Positions 51,182 to 58,695 of a DNA stretch of 64,000 nt are shown here, piece after piece. The stretch covers positions 1 to 64,000 of IMG/VR virus record IMGVR_UViG_3300028840_002420, one strand, 5' to 3'. Each line of letters opens with the position of its first letter. Position 1 is the stretch's first letter. The notes beneath the pieces were generated by a model. That model saw only the letters and a list, made by a program, of their open reading frames with translations, searched no databases and had not been told where the DNA came from. The position numbers were made by a program, and so were the translations under genes. Source of the DNA: a virus.

Positions 51182-52659
51182 TGGGCCGGAAGGCTCAGAT
51201 ACATATCAACAACGCGCGCAGCCGCCTCGAGAACGTGCGTCCGGAGATCTTCAAGCTGCTGCGTCACGAGCTGTCATTTATGACGGGAGAGCCGGGCTGG
51301 CGGCGCCACATGCAGGCTGACGGCTCCGTCAAGACGCATTGGTGGGACGGCTATCGCCGGCTGCTGCAGAAGAACGGATCGTTTCCGAGCGGGCTGCTGC
51401 CGCGGTTGTCGCGGCTGATGCACAAGTGGTCGGTGGGCTACGAGGTTAACGATCATCGCCGAAGGCCTCCTGAGAATGTTCCGCTGTGGCGGTTCCGCGA
51501 TGATTTCGAGCTGCGGGATTACCAGATTGCGGACTGTGACGCGGCCGAGCGTTGGACCAGGGGTGTTATCGACTCGCCTCCCAGGACGGGCAAGACGGTG
51601 ATGATCGCCGAGCTGCTGCGTCGGATCAGCTCGTCACGGGCGGTCGTGACAGCTCCGACCAGGCCGATTGCAGAGCAGACCTATGAAAAGCTGCTCGAGC
51701 TGTTTTGCGATTGGGCCGGGATGCTGCCAGATCTCCACGGAGACTTCTTTTTGCTGGTTGGTGGGGCTCCAAAGAGCGCCAAAGCAAATCGGGCGCTCGA
51801 TCGAGCTCGAGTGGTTGTAGCGACGGCCGATAGCGCCGTGGGGATGCCAGATGCGTTCTGGGAGAAGACCGAGGCGCTGATTGTCGACGAGCGTCATCAT
51901 CAGGCGGCCAAGACCTACCACAAGCTGTCCGACAAGGCGGTCAACGCGTACTGGCGTTGGGGATTCACTGGGACCAACTACCGGAGCAAAGGCGGAGAGC
52001 AGATAGCGTTGGAGGCATGCTTGGGCCGGACGGTCGCCAGCCACAGTATCCAGGAGATGACTGAGCGTGGTGTGTTGGTGCCGGCAGAGGTGGAGTTTTG
52101 GCCGGTCGACTACGATGGACTGCGGACGGTCAAGTACCAGCGGGCTTATCCCAAGGGCGTGGTGCAGAGTGAAGTCCGCAACGAGCTGGTCGCGCTGGCT
52201 GCGTCCAATCTGCTCAACGAGGGGCGTAAGGTACTGGTGTTGGTCTATCGGCTCGAGCACGGCGAGCGACTTTCGCAGATGATCGCGGGCAGCCAGTTTG
52301 TCAAAGGCGAAGACGGCGACGAAGTGCGCCGGGCGGTGGCCAAGCTCGATTCGGGAAAGCTGCGGTGTTTGATCGGGTCACCGGTAGTCGGCGAAGGTCT
52401 GGATTGTCCGAGCGCCGACGGCCTGGTCTACGCCAAGGGCAACCAGGCTAAGGTGACGCACGTGCAGGACGTGTTTCGCGTGATGACGGGTCATCCAGGC
52501 AAGGTCAATGCAAAAATTATTGACTTCGCGGATCGGCACAACGCGAGCCTGATCGAGCATAGTGTCGCGAGGATGCAGCATTACCAAGATATGGGCATGA
52601 AGATCAGCGTTGTCCCGAAAGAGGCCCTTGACACGCGGCAGCTGGATCTGCCAGGGTAG
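51181..52659 (+). CDS. Superfamily 2 helicase, UvsW-like
   Basis: 492 residues. N-terminal substrate part, then helicase core: LRDYQIADCDAAERW (Q motif-like), Walker A PPRTGKT (about 132-138), motif Ia TAPTRPIAEQTYEKL, Walker B VDERHH (about 234-239, DERH in place of the usual DEAH), motif III GFTGT (about 260-264), and C-terminal motifs with VLVYRLEHGERLSQMI, GEGLDCPSAD and QDVFRVMTGHPGK. T4 UvsW-type enzymes unwind recombination and replication forks. The final motif lacks the second arginine of QxxGRxxR. Confidence 0.85.
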   Translation: MGRKAQIHINNARSRLENVRPEIFKLLRHELSFMTGEPGWRRHMQADGSVKTHWWDGYRRLLQKNGSFPSGLLPRLSRLMHKWSVGYEVNDHRRRPPENVPLWRFRDDFELRDYQIADCDAAERWTRGVIDSPPRTGKTVMIAELLRRISSSRAVVTAPTRPIAEQTYEKLLELFCDWAGMLPDLHGDFFLLVGGAPKSAKANRALDRARVVVATADSAVGMPDAFWEKTEALIVDERHHQAAKTYHKLSDKAVNAYWRWGFTGTNYRSKGGEQIALEACLGRTVASHSIQEMTERGVLVPAEVEFWPVDYDGLRTVKYQRAYPKGVVQSEVRNELVALAASNLLNEGRKVLVLVYRLEHGERLSQMIAGSQFVKGEDGDEVRRAVAKLDSGKLRCLIGSPVVGEGLDCPSADGLVYAKGNQAKVTHVQDVFRVMTGHPGKVNAKIIDFADRHNASLIEHSVARMQHYQDMGMKISVVPKEALDTRQLDLPG

Positions 52660-52693
52660 ATATACGGCTTCGGCCGGTAATCCAGGAGGCTCG

Positions 52694-52787
52694 ATGACTG
52701 ATATCGACTGACAACAACGATTGGGCGCAGCAGAGCGATTTGAGGGCGGCCATCGGCATCTTGCAGATGCACCTTCCGGCAGGATGA
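52694..52787 (+). pseudogene. Small gene apparently needing a +1 frame change
   Basis: After a strong AGGAGG, ATG ACT GAT ATC GAC is followed at once by TGA. If one T (52709) is skipped, the frame runs on as DNNDWAQQSDLRAAIGILQM and ends at TGA 52785-52787, a 30-residue protein. That end overlaps the ATG of the next small gene (ATGA). Either a one-base insertion broke a real gene, or a recoding event reads through it. The stop context is UGAC, as in the RF2 (prfB) recoding site. Confidence 0.4.
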
Positions 52788-52915
52788 CCATTCCGATGTT
52801 CACGCCCAAGAGTCTCCAACCTCTGCTGATTGCCCTTGTTATGCAACGCAGCTTTCGGTGTTGGCCCGTGCCGGGGCACATGACGCGTGATAACGGGCCT
52901 TCGTTTCAGGAGTAA
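52784..52915 (+). CDS. Very small hypothetical protein
   Basis: 43 residues from an ATG that overlaps the stop of the preceding small frame. The sequence includes LIALVMQRSFRCWPVPGHM and looks like real coding sequence, not a shadow of another frame. Function unknown. Ends just before the ATG of the next gene. Confidence 0.4.
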   Translation: MTIPMFTPKSLQPLLIALVMQRSFRCWPVPGHMTRDNGPSFQE

Positions 52916-52918
52916 CGG

Positions 52919-53119
52919 ATGGACGCGATAACGATCACGGTGCCCGTCGAATACGCGCAAAAGTGGGTGCGCGGAGATGCCGATCATGACGTGCTGCAGG
53001 ACGCAATAGAGCGTGCGCTGAAGTGCACAAAGCCGACGCGACAAGATGCGGAAGCAGCTATCAAAGTGCTGCACGCGGCTGGTTGGATCGACGACTGCGG
53101 GTGCATTTCCAAGAAGTGA
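52919..53119 (+). CDS. Small hypothetical protein
   Basis: 66 residues, CAGGAG before the ATG. N-terminal strand-like ITITVPVEYAQKWV, then a helix. The C-terminus has Asp-Cys-Gly-Cys. Unknown family. Confidence 0.55.
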   Translation: MDAITITVPVEYAQKWVRGDADHDVLQDAIERALKCTKPTRQDAEAAIKVLHAAGWIDDCGCISKK

Positions 53120-53126
53120 GGACGCG

Positions 53127-53630
53127 ATGTCACCTATCTACAGAACCGGGGCGATCGGCGACAAGCGGAAGCTGATCAAGTTTTTCGCAGCCAAGGAGCA
53201 CCAAAATCTCGTGCTGCGGATCGCTGATGTGCTCGATCTGAGAAATGATCAGCAGGACTGGCTGATCGGTTTGGTCGAGATCGTGAAGTCGGTCCCGCAG
53301 CCACCCGTCCGGAAGGAAGCGACAGGCTGGCGGAAACGCTGGCTGCTGCAGACGTGCCCGAACGGCTATATCGTGCTGCCGTTCGAGGATCTTCTGGGGC
53401 CGATGGACATGAAGGCCGTCATGCGTCTCCAGGAGGTCTGTTACGCCTACTACAACGTCCGGATGGGCAAGGGCGAGCCGAGCCGGGTCGACAAGTGCGA
53501 CAAGTGTGGGGGCAGCAAGCAGGTCGACGGTGCCAAGTGCAAGCAGTGCGACGGCACGGGGATCACGATTACGTTTCTCGAGATGTCCGACGAAGAGCGG
53601 CGGTTGGCGCGGGGCGAGGATGCTGATTAG
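53127..53630 (+). CDS. DnaJ-type zinc-finger protein
   Basis: 167 residues from the ATG at 53127 (GAGG nearby); upstream starts would overlap the previous gene. The N-terminal part is basic and helical; residues about 123-146 contain two adjoining CxxCxG knuckles (CDKCGG and CKQCDG), the signature of the DnaJ cysteine-rich domain, but with only two of the usual four repeats. No J domain is present here; one is found in the gene at 56540. Possibly a co-chaperone. Confidence 0.65.
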   Translation: MSPIYRTGAIGDKRKLIKFFAAKEHQNLVLRIADVLDLRNDQQDWLIGLVEIVKSVPQPPVRKEATGWRKRWLLQTCPNGYIVLPFEDLLGPMDMKAVMRLQEVCYAYYNVRMGKGEPSRVDKCDKCGGSKQVDGAKCKQCDGTGITITFLEMSDEERRLARGEDAD

Positions 53631-53814
53631 CGATAGGCCGCATGGACTTGTCGATGCGTTCTGGCAATTGATCTGCAAGCGGTGCGGATGGTCTCCAGGA
53701 CCACGGACCGCGTGCAAATCGATCTGTGCCGAGTGTCGGGAGCCTTTGACGGTCGTTCACGGGACTGAAGATGAGGTCAAAGGCAGACTCGCAGAGATCA
53801 GAGGTGAAGCATGA
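53620..53814 (+). CDS. Small zinc-ribbon protein
   Basis: 64 residues from the ATG at 53620, overlapping the previous gene by 11 bases. CKRCGW followed 17 residues later by CAEC forms a zinc-ribbon-type site. Its stop overlaps the next ATG (ATGA). Function unknown. Confidence 0.6.
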   Translation: MLISDRPHGLVDAFWQLICKRCGWSPGPRTACKSICAECREPLTVVHGTEDEVKGRLAEIRGEA

Positions 53815-54071
53815 GTGGTAAAGCGGGAGCTGCGACGGTGAAGGCTAATCGCGAGCAGAAACACGAGCTGGGCAAAAGCGCCAACGCGTGCGCGAACAAG
53901 TGGTTGGCGATGCACCGAGGTGAGACGGTCGCAGTCAGTTATCGCGGGCGTGAGATCGCGCGGGGAGTGCTTGAGGAGTTCGATCTGTACGCGATGATCA
54001 TCGTGCGCGAAGAAATTGAACATCCCGCGTTGGTGTTCAAGGGTCCGGGTGTGGTTATCGAGCCGGCCTGA
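53811..54071 (+). CDS. Sm/Hfq-like small protein (tentative)
   Basis: 86 residues. After a basic N-terminal helix, residues 38-86 follow an Sm-fold-like order of strands: ETVAVSYRGREIARGVLEEFD, AMIIVRE, then ALVFKGPGVVIEP. Hfq-type proteins have the same turn from a strand pair to a final strand near VFK. This would make a ring-shaped RNA-binding protein, but I have not aligned it. Confidence 0.45.
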   Translation: MSGKAGAATVKANREQKHELGKSANACANKWLAMHRGETVAVSYRGREIARGVLEEFDLYAMIIVREEIEHPALVFKGPGVVIEPA

Positions 54072-54559
54072 TGAGTCTCGAGCTGATCTATACCTACAAT
54101 CGCCTATCGGTGCGTGTAGTCCAAGCGCGGGTAAAGGTGATTCTGCCATCGGCGATCGTGAGGGCAGTCGCTCAAGATCTGCAGGACTGGCTTGAAGAGA
54201 ACGAGTTTCCGGCCGGGCCGTATATTGCGAGCTGTTTCGCGAAACACAGTTGGGCGTACGTGCCTGCGTTCGAGGCGTTGGCCCGGCCAAAGTACGCGAA
54301 GCACTACCGCGACAACGCGGAAGAGGCGGCGATGTGGTGGCGGCAGCACGAGATCGATCGCGAAGCTCACACGCCGCTCGAGTTGTCTCCAGGCAAGGAA
54401 ATCGTCAAGTCGCGGTTTCGTTATGACGGGCGGGAAAAGGCCTGTAGGGCTCAGCCCGAGCTGAGCGGTGGGTTCAACCAACTATCGAGGCACTGTCAGA
54501 CGTGCCCAGAGAAGGAGGAATGTCGTGCGGGAAGAAACAATGCAAGTGCTCGCCAGTAA
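54071..54559 (+). CDS. Hypothetical protein with four-cysteine C-terminus
   Basis: 162 residues. The C-terminal 45 residues contain Cys spaced C-x17-C-x2-C-x5-C around the Gly-Gly-Phe turn (SGGFNQLSRHCQTC then PEKEEC). Such spacing could bind zinc or an Fe-S cluster. The rest is helical. Function unknown. Coupled to its neighbours by overlaps at both ends. Confidence 0.5.
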   Translation: MSLELIYTYNRLSVRVVQARVKVILPSAIVRAVAQDLQDWLEENEFPAGPYIASCFAKHSWAYVPAFEALARPKYAKHYRDNAEEAAMWWRQHEIDREAHTPLELSPGKEIVKSRFRYDGREKACRAQPELSGGFNQLSRHCQTCPEKEECRAGRNNASARQ

Positions 54560-54836
54560 CGAGCTGGATCTGGGAGCTAGTCAAGCAGCGGGCGGCTTCA
54601 AGGGAGAGGCTCGATATGCTGGGGGGCCGCACGCCGGCGAGCTGATTATCCGAACCAAGAATGTCTATCCCACGACATTCGCGGCGATCAACGCGGTGGG
54701 CGCGGTAGCCGACGCTGCTAAGGAAGTGATCAGGCGCTCGGGCGCTGGTTTGGTCAAGATCGATCCGCTCGAGGATCATGAATACGCCGAGGAGCTCAAG
54801 CGGCAATTTCGCGAAGAGCAGCAGAAGGCCAAATAG
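54525..54836 (+). CDS. Small hypothetical protein
   Basis: 103 residues from a GTG at 54525, chosen because GGAGGAA (54514-54520) sits right before it; an ATG at 54540 is too far. It overlaps the end of the previous gene by 35 bases. Contains GELIIRTKNVYPTTFAAINA and a helical, charged C-terminus. Unknown family. Confidence 0.55.
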   Translation: MREETMQVLASNELDLGASQAAGGFKGEARYAGGPHAGELIIRTKNVYPTTFAAINAVGAVADAAKEVIRRSGAGLVKIDPLEDHEYAEELKRQFREEQQKAK

Positions 54837-54856
54837 CGATCGAAGAGGAGGGCGCC

Positions 54857-55081
54857 GTGTTGAAGCGTTTCAAAGAGCTGCTGCCGAACCTGTTGTACTA
54901 CGTCTGCATCGTCGGTTTCGTGTGGGGCGTGTCCTATCTCACCCGGTCGTGTAATGAAGATACGGCACGGTGGGTGTACCGCAAGGATCCGCGTACGGGG
55001 GTTTGCTACGTGCTCAATTGGTGGCGAACGAGCTTCGCGTATATCCCGTGTGAGAAGGTGCCGCGGGGCCAGCTGAAGTGA
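54857..55081 (+). CDS. Small membrane protein
   Basis: 74 residues from a GTG with GAGGAG upstream. A single membrane segment (LLYYVCIVGFVWGVSYL) near residues 11-27, then Cys-containing tail (CNEDTARW, CYVLNWWR). Function unknown; it could anchor a replication protein. Its stop overlaps the helicase start (GTGA). Confidence 0.6.
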   Translation: MLKRFKELLPNLLYYVCIVGFVWGVSYLTRSCNEDTARWVYRKDPRTGVCYVLNWWRTSFAYIPCEKVPRGQLK

Positions 55082-56547
55082 TCGCGTTTCCGTTCAATAG
55101 CGAGTTTCAGCGGAAGATCATCCGGCTTGCGCTGACTGATGATGGCTTCGCCACGATGGGGCTGAAGTACCTGCAGGCGTCGATGTTCGAGAGCGACGCG
55201 ATGCGGTGGGTGTGGAGGCAGGTCGAGCACGAGCGCAACGAAGGGCGCCGGGCGACGCTATTGGTCGTGCGCGATCGGCTGCGGGACATCGACGAAGTTC
55301 TGAGGCCGCGGTACCAGGCTGTCGTCGACGCGATCGAGCAAGAGGTGGTGCGGGAAGAGGCCTTCATCAAAGAGAGGCTCGCCGAGTTCATCAAGCGGAA
55401 CATGTTCGTTGCGGCCTACAACGACTCGCAGTCGATCTACAACAGCGGTCGTCCAGAACAGGCGATGCAGGCGATGTATGAGGCCTCGCAGAGCATTCAG
55501 CAGGTCTCGTTTGCTCCGCCCGATCGTGGTTGGTTTTACGATGAGCTGGATACGAGGCAGCGGGCCTATTTGGACTTCGGCCATCGTGAATTCGATTCGA
55601 TGTTTGCCACAGGGATCGATGGCGTCGACAAGGTGTTGGATGGGGGACTGTCGCGGGGCGAGCTGGGGGTGTGGATAGCGGACTCCAAGGGCGGCAAGTC
55701 GATGATGCTGCGGTTTCTGGCAGCTCACACGTGTCGGGCGCTTCAGCGTAACGTGCTGCTGATCATCCTTGAAGGTCGGCGGCAGCAGACAGAGGCTCAG
55801 CTTGACACGCTGCATGCCGGGATCCTGTACACGAACCTGAAGCGGGGCATTATCGATCGGGAGACTTATCAGCAGCTGCAGTCCGAGTATATGGCGCTTC
55901 GGCGCCGGCTGGTGATCCGGGCGATGGTCAAGGACTGGAGCTATACCGCTGCGGACATTCGTGCCGAGCTGGATGAGCTGCGATCGATTCACGGCTGGAT
56001 CCCGGATATGGTCGTGGTGGACTATGGCGACCTACTCCGAAGCCAGACGAAGGCGTTTTCCGAGGAAGAGCACCAGCGTAATGCCTTCGGTGATCTGAAG
56101 AGCCTGACTACCCAGGATTTCGGGTATGCGGTGTGGACCGCTAGCCAGGCTCAGCGGCCATCGAAGGAGATGTGGAAAAAGAAAAAGAAGGAGGAGGGCG
56201 ACGAGGGCGGCGATTTCAAGGTCTGGGGCAAGCCGGTCATTCGGGCACGAGACATCGCGGACAGCTACAACAAGATCCGTCGAGCGGACTTCATTGGCTC
56301 GATCAATCAGGACGAAAAGGACAAGCAGGAAAACATCGCGCGGCTGTGGTTGGACCGGTACCGCGACAATGCGGCCGGGCGCCTGGTCCAGGTGAGGCAA
56401 CATCTCGACCGGATGATGTTTGTTGATTTGCTTGATCCGTTGAACCGTCCCGATTCGCCAGACAGGGTGCAGGCCGATATTGAAAAGCGGCTCAAAAAGC
56501 AGCAGGAAGCCGCGAATAAGAAGCAGGAGGCGGCGAACAATGGCTGA
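55078..56547 (+). CDS. Replicative DNA helicase, DnaB-like
   Basis: 489 residues from a GTG that overlaps the previous stop. After an N-terminal helical region, the RecA-type core has Walker A ADSKGGKS (about 199-206), VLLIILEG, and Walker B DMVVVDYGDLL (about 310-320), then TASQAQRP and IADSYNKIRRAD. The C-terminal tail is Lys/Gln/Glu-rich. Works with the primase at 57136 as the primosome. The ring helicase will unwind the fork. Confidence 0.85.
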   Translation: MIAFPFNSEFQRKIIRLALTDDGFATMGLKYLQASMFESDAMRWVWRQVEHERNEGRRATLLVVRDRLRDIDEVLRPRYQAVVDAIEQEVVREEAFIKERLAEFIKRNMFVAAYNDSQSIYNSGRPEQAMQAMYEASQSIQQVSFAPPDRGWFYDELDTRQRAYLDFGHREFDSMFATGIDGVDKVLDGGLSRGELGVWIADSKGGKSMMLRFLAAHTCRALQRNVLLIILEGRRQQTEAQLDTLHAGILYTNLKRGIIDRETYQQLQSEYMALRRRLVIRAMVKDWSYTAADIRAELDELRSIHGWIPDMVVVDYGDLLRSQTKAFSEEEHQRNAFGDLKSLTTQDFGYAVWTASQAQRPSKEMWKKKKKEEGDEGGDFKVWGKPVIRARDIADSYNKIRRADFIGSINQDEKDKQENIARLWLDRYRDNAAGRLVQVRQHLDRMMFVDLLDPLNRPDSPDRVQADIEKRLKKQQEAANKKQEAANNG

Positions 56548-57136
56548 AGCTTTTCCTTTGTATTGGCCAGAAGGCTGGGATCGGACGAAACGACGGCGGC
56601 CGGGGCCGTACAAGGTGACGTTCGGTGCGGCGCTGAATGATCTGCGTGATGAGCTGAAGCGGTTCAACGCCCGATATCCGGTCATCAGCGCGAATGTCCC
56701 GTTGCGGAATGATGGGCTGCCCAAGGTTTCGTCGGTTGGGGATGGGACGCGATTCAGCGGTGATCCGGGGGTCGCGGTCTATTTTCGGCGGCGGGATCAG
56801 GAATTCGTGTTCGCGTGCGACAAGTACCTCCATCCGCGGGACAACATGCGGGCGGTCTTCCAGACGATCAACGCATTGCGGACGATCGAGCGCTGTGGGG
56901 TCACCGAGCTGACACAGCGGGCGTTCGCGGGATTCAAGGCGCTGCCTCCGCCAGAGAAGCCAAAACGCCCGTGGTGGGACGTATTTGGGCTGCGGCGTGA
57001 AGATGCCACGATCGAGGTGGTCCAGGCGGTGTATAAAGCTCGTTCACGGAAAGCACACCCGGATTTTGCCAAAGACGATGGCGAGGCCATGAAAGAGCTG
57101 AATGAGGCGTTGACGGAGGCGAAGAAAGATCTCTGA
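56540..57136 (+). CDS. J-domain protein of the replication region
   Basis: 198 residues from the ATG at 56540 (CAGGAGG upstream). The N-terminus (AFPLYWPEGWDRTKRRRPG) and the DPGVAVYFRRRDQEFVFACD part match a phage protein type found near replication genes. The last 55 residues (WWDVFGLRREDATIEVVQAVY and HPD at about 173) are a J domain, so it likely recruits Hsp70 (DnaK), perhaps for replication. Zinc-finger partner in the gene at 53127. Confidence 0.75.
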   Translation: MAEAFPLYWPEGWDRTKRRRPGPYKVTFGAALNDLRDELKRFNARYPVISANVPLRNDGLPKVSSVGDGTRFSGDPGVAVYFRRRDQEFVFACDKYLHPRDNMRAVFQTINALRTIERCGVTELTQRAFAGFKALPPPEKPKRPWWDVFGLRREDATIEVVQAVYKARSRKAHPDFAKDDGEAMKELNEALTEAKKDL

Positions 57137-58179
57137 TGGCTGGCTCGAGCGCGTACTGGCGGGCGGAAGCCCGCTTTGACTGGCAGCGCTATGTGATTGA
57201 CGCGGGGGGTGTGCGCGCGGTCCATAGTCGGCCGGAAGAGTATGTGCTGACGTGTCCGGACTGCTTCAAAGCTAAGTTGGCGGTCAATGTTGAGCGGCGG
57301 GCGTGGCAGTGCTGGACGTGCGGTGACGGCGGCCGGGACGCGTCGAGTCTGATTTCAAAGATCGAGCGCGTGATGTTCCACGAGGCGTTGGACCGGGTGA
57401 TGACCGGACACCAGCAGGCCGTGGGGCGGATCGATGTGCTGGATAAGCGGCTTGCTGGTCACCAGGATCGGCCGCGGGTTGAAGTCCCGAATGCGATGGT
57501 TTGGCCAGATGGATTTCATACACTGGCGCAGCCACCGACAGCGCGTGAGATGGTCGACTGGTGGGTGCAGGCGATCGGCTACTGTCGGTTTCGTGGAATT
57601 GAAGAGTACGTGGTCCAAGAGATGCAGCTCGGGTTTTGCACCAAGGGGCGGTATCGACGGCGGCTTATCTTCCCGGTGTTCGATTACGGCGGCCGGCTGG
57701 TTTTTTACCAGGGGCGTGCGATGTGGCCGAGAGTGACGCACAAGCGGTATATCAAGACGCTCAGTCCGAAGCTGGAGGAAGGCTACGCCGGCGCTTCGGA
57801 TGTGCTGCTCAATCTGGCCTATCTGGTGGCGCGCGGCATACCAGAGCGGTTGTTGGTTGTTGAGGGGCCGATTGATTGTGCCCATGGCTGGCCGGACTGT
57901 GTGGCGACGTTCGGCAAGCGGCTGTCCGATCGGCAGATGCAGTTGTTGGTCCGGGCTGGCGTCAAGCAGATCGATCTGGGTTGGGATCCAGAAGAGATGA
58001 AGACGACAGAGAAGCAAGCCGCGATGCTGACCGATCTGTTCGAAGTGCGGATTGTGCAGTGGCCTTCGGGGAAGGATCCGGGGGACCTTTCGAAAGAAGA
58101 GATTGAAGGGTTTCGCCGACAAGCGCGGGTGTGGGGGAGTGGTGATCGGCTTAGCCGTTTGACTAATGTGCTCAGGTAG
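57136..58179 (+). CDS. DNA primase (DnaG-like)
   Basis: 347 residues starting at the previous stop (TGATGG). Zinc-finger: CPDCFKAKL (about residue 40) and CWTCGDGG (about residue 58). Toprim-type core: LLVVEGPIDCAHGWPDCVA (about residue 239) and LGWDPEE (about residue 283). Shorter than bacterial DnaG because the helicase-binding part is missing or minimal. Makes RNA primers for lagging-strand synthesis together with the DnaB-like gene. Confidence 0.85.
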   Translation: MAGSSAYWRAEARFDWQRYVIDAGGVRAVHSRPEEYVLTCPDCFKAKLAVNVERRAWQCWTCGDGGRDASSLISKIERVMFHEALDRVMTGHQQAVGRIDVLDKRLAGHQDRPRVEVPNAMVWPDGFHTLAQPPTAREMVDWWVQAIGYCRFRGIEEYVVQEMQLGFCTKGRYRRRLIFPVFDYGGRLVFYQGRAMWPRVTHKRYIKTLSPKLEEGYAGASDVLLNLAYLVARGIPERLLVVEGPIDCAHGWPDCVATFGKRLSDRQMQLLVRAGVKQIDLGWDPEEMKTTEKQAAMLTDLFEVRIVQWPSGKDPGDLSKEEIEGFRRQARVWGSGDRLSRLTNVLR

Positions 58180-58183
58180 GCCT

Positions 58184-58200
58184 TTTGGGGCCTGAAAGGA
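58184..58200. promoter_or_regulatory. Small hairpin before the sigma-like gene
   Basis: AGGCC and GGCCT lie about six bases apart just after the primase stop, before the SD (AAAGGAGG) of the next gene. Could be a weak transcript-end hairpin. Exact arm borders within a base or two. Confidence 0.3.
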
Positions 58201-58206
58201 GGCTCG

Positions 58207-58677
58207 ATGATGTACCAGTGGGATCGGATTGTTGGCCAGATCGTGTGGGCTCGGGCTCGAGCTGCGAGGATCTTCGGCCTCCCTCCAGAAGAGTTGATGG
58301 CTGTCGGGCGAGCTGCAGCGGTGGAGGCTGAGCAGTCGTGGCAGTCATCGGGCGGCCGGTCGATGAGCAGTTGGGTGTATCTCAGCGTACAGATCGCGGT
58401 GCAGCGCGCCATGGTGGCCGCTGGTCGTTACGCTGCGGAAGAGGAAGAGGTCGGAGTCGATCCGGAGCCCGAAGCTCAGTATTTTATCCGGGAGGCGCTC
58501 GAGTACCTGGAAGCACGGTTACCCAGCGAGGACTGGGTGCTGTTGTGGCTATATCACGCGGAAGGTCGAAATTGCGTTGAGTTAGCTGAGCGTTGGGGGA
58601 TCGCGCATCAGTCGATGAGGCGGAAGATCAGCAAGGCGCGAAAAAAGGCGGCTACACTTTGCGCGCTGTACGCATAG
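58207..58677 (+). CDS. Sigma-factor-like HTH protein
   Basis: 156 residues; ATG at 58207 or the adjoining ATG at 58210, both behind AAAGGAGG. Residues 1-75 resemble sigma-70 region 2 helices (VGRAAAVEAEQSWQSSGGRS then SSWVYLSVQIAVQRAM), and 120-150 is an HTH (NCVELAERWGIAHQSMRRKI) like region 4. A small sigma factor could reprogramme host RNA polymerase to phage promoters; no matching promoters were identified. Confidence 0.6.
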   Translation: MMYQWDRIVGQIVWARARAARIFGLPPEELMAVGRAAAVEAEQSWQSSGGRSMSSWVYLSVQIAVQRAMVAAGRYAAEEEEVGVDPEPEAQYFIREALEYLEARLPSEDWVLLWLYHAEGRNCVELAERWGIAHQSMRRKISKARKKAATLCALYA

Positions 58678-58695
58678 TAGAGATAGGAGCGAGAA

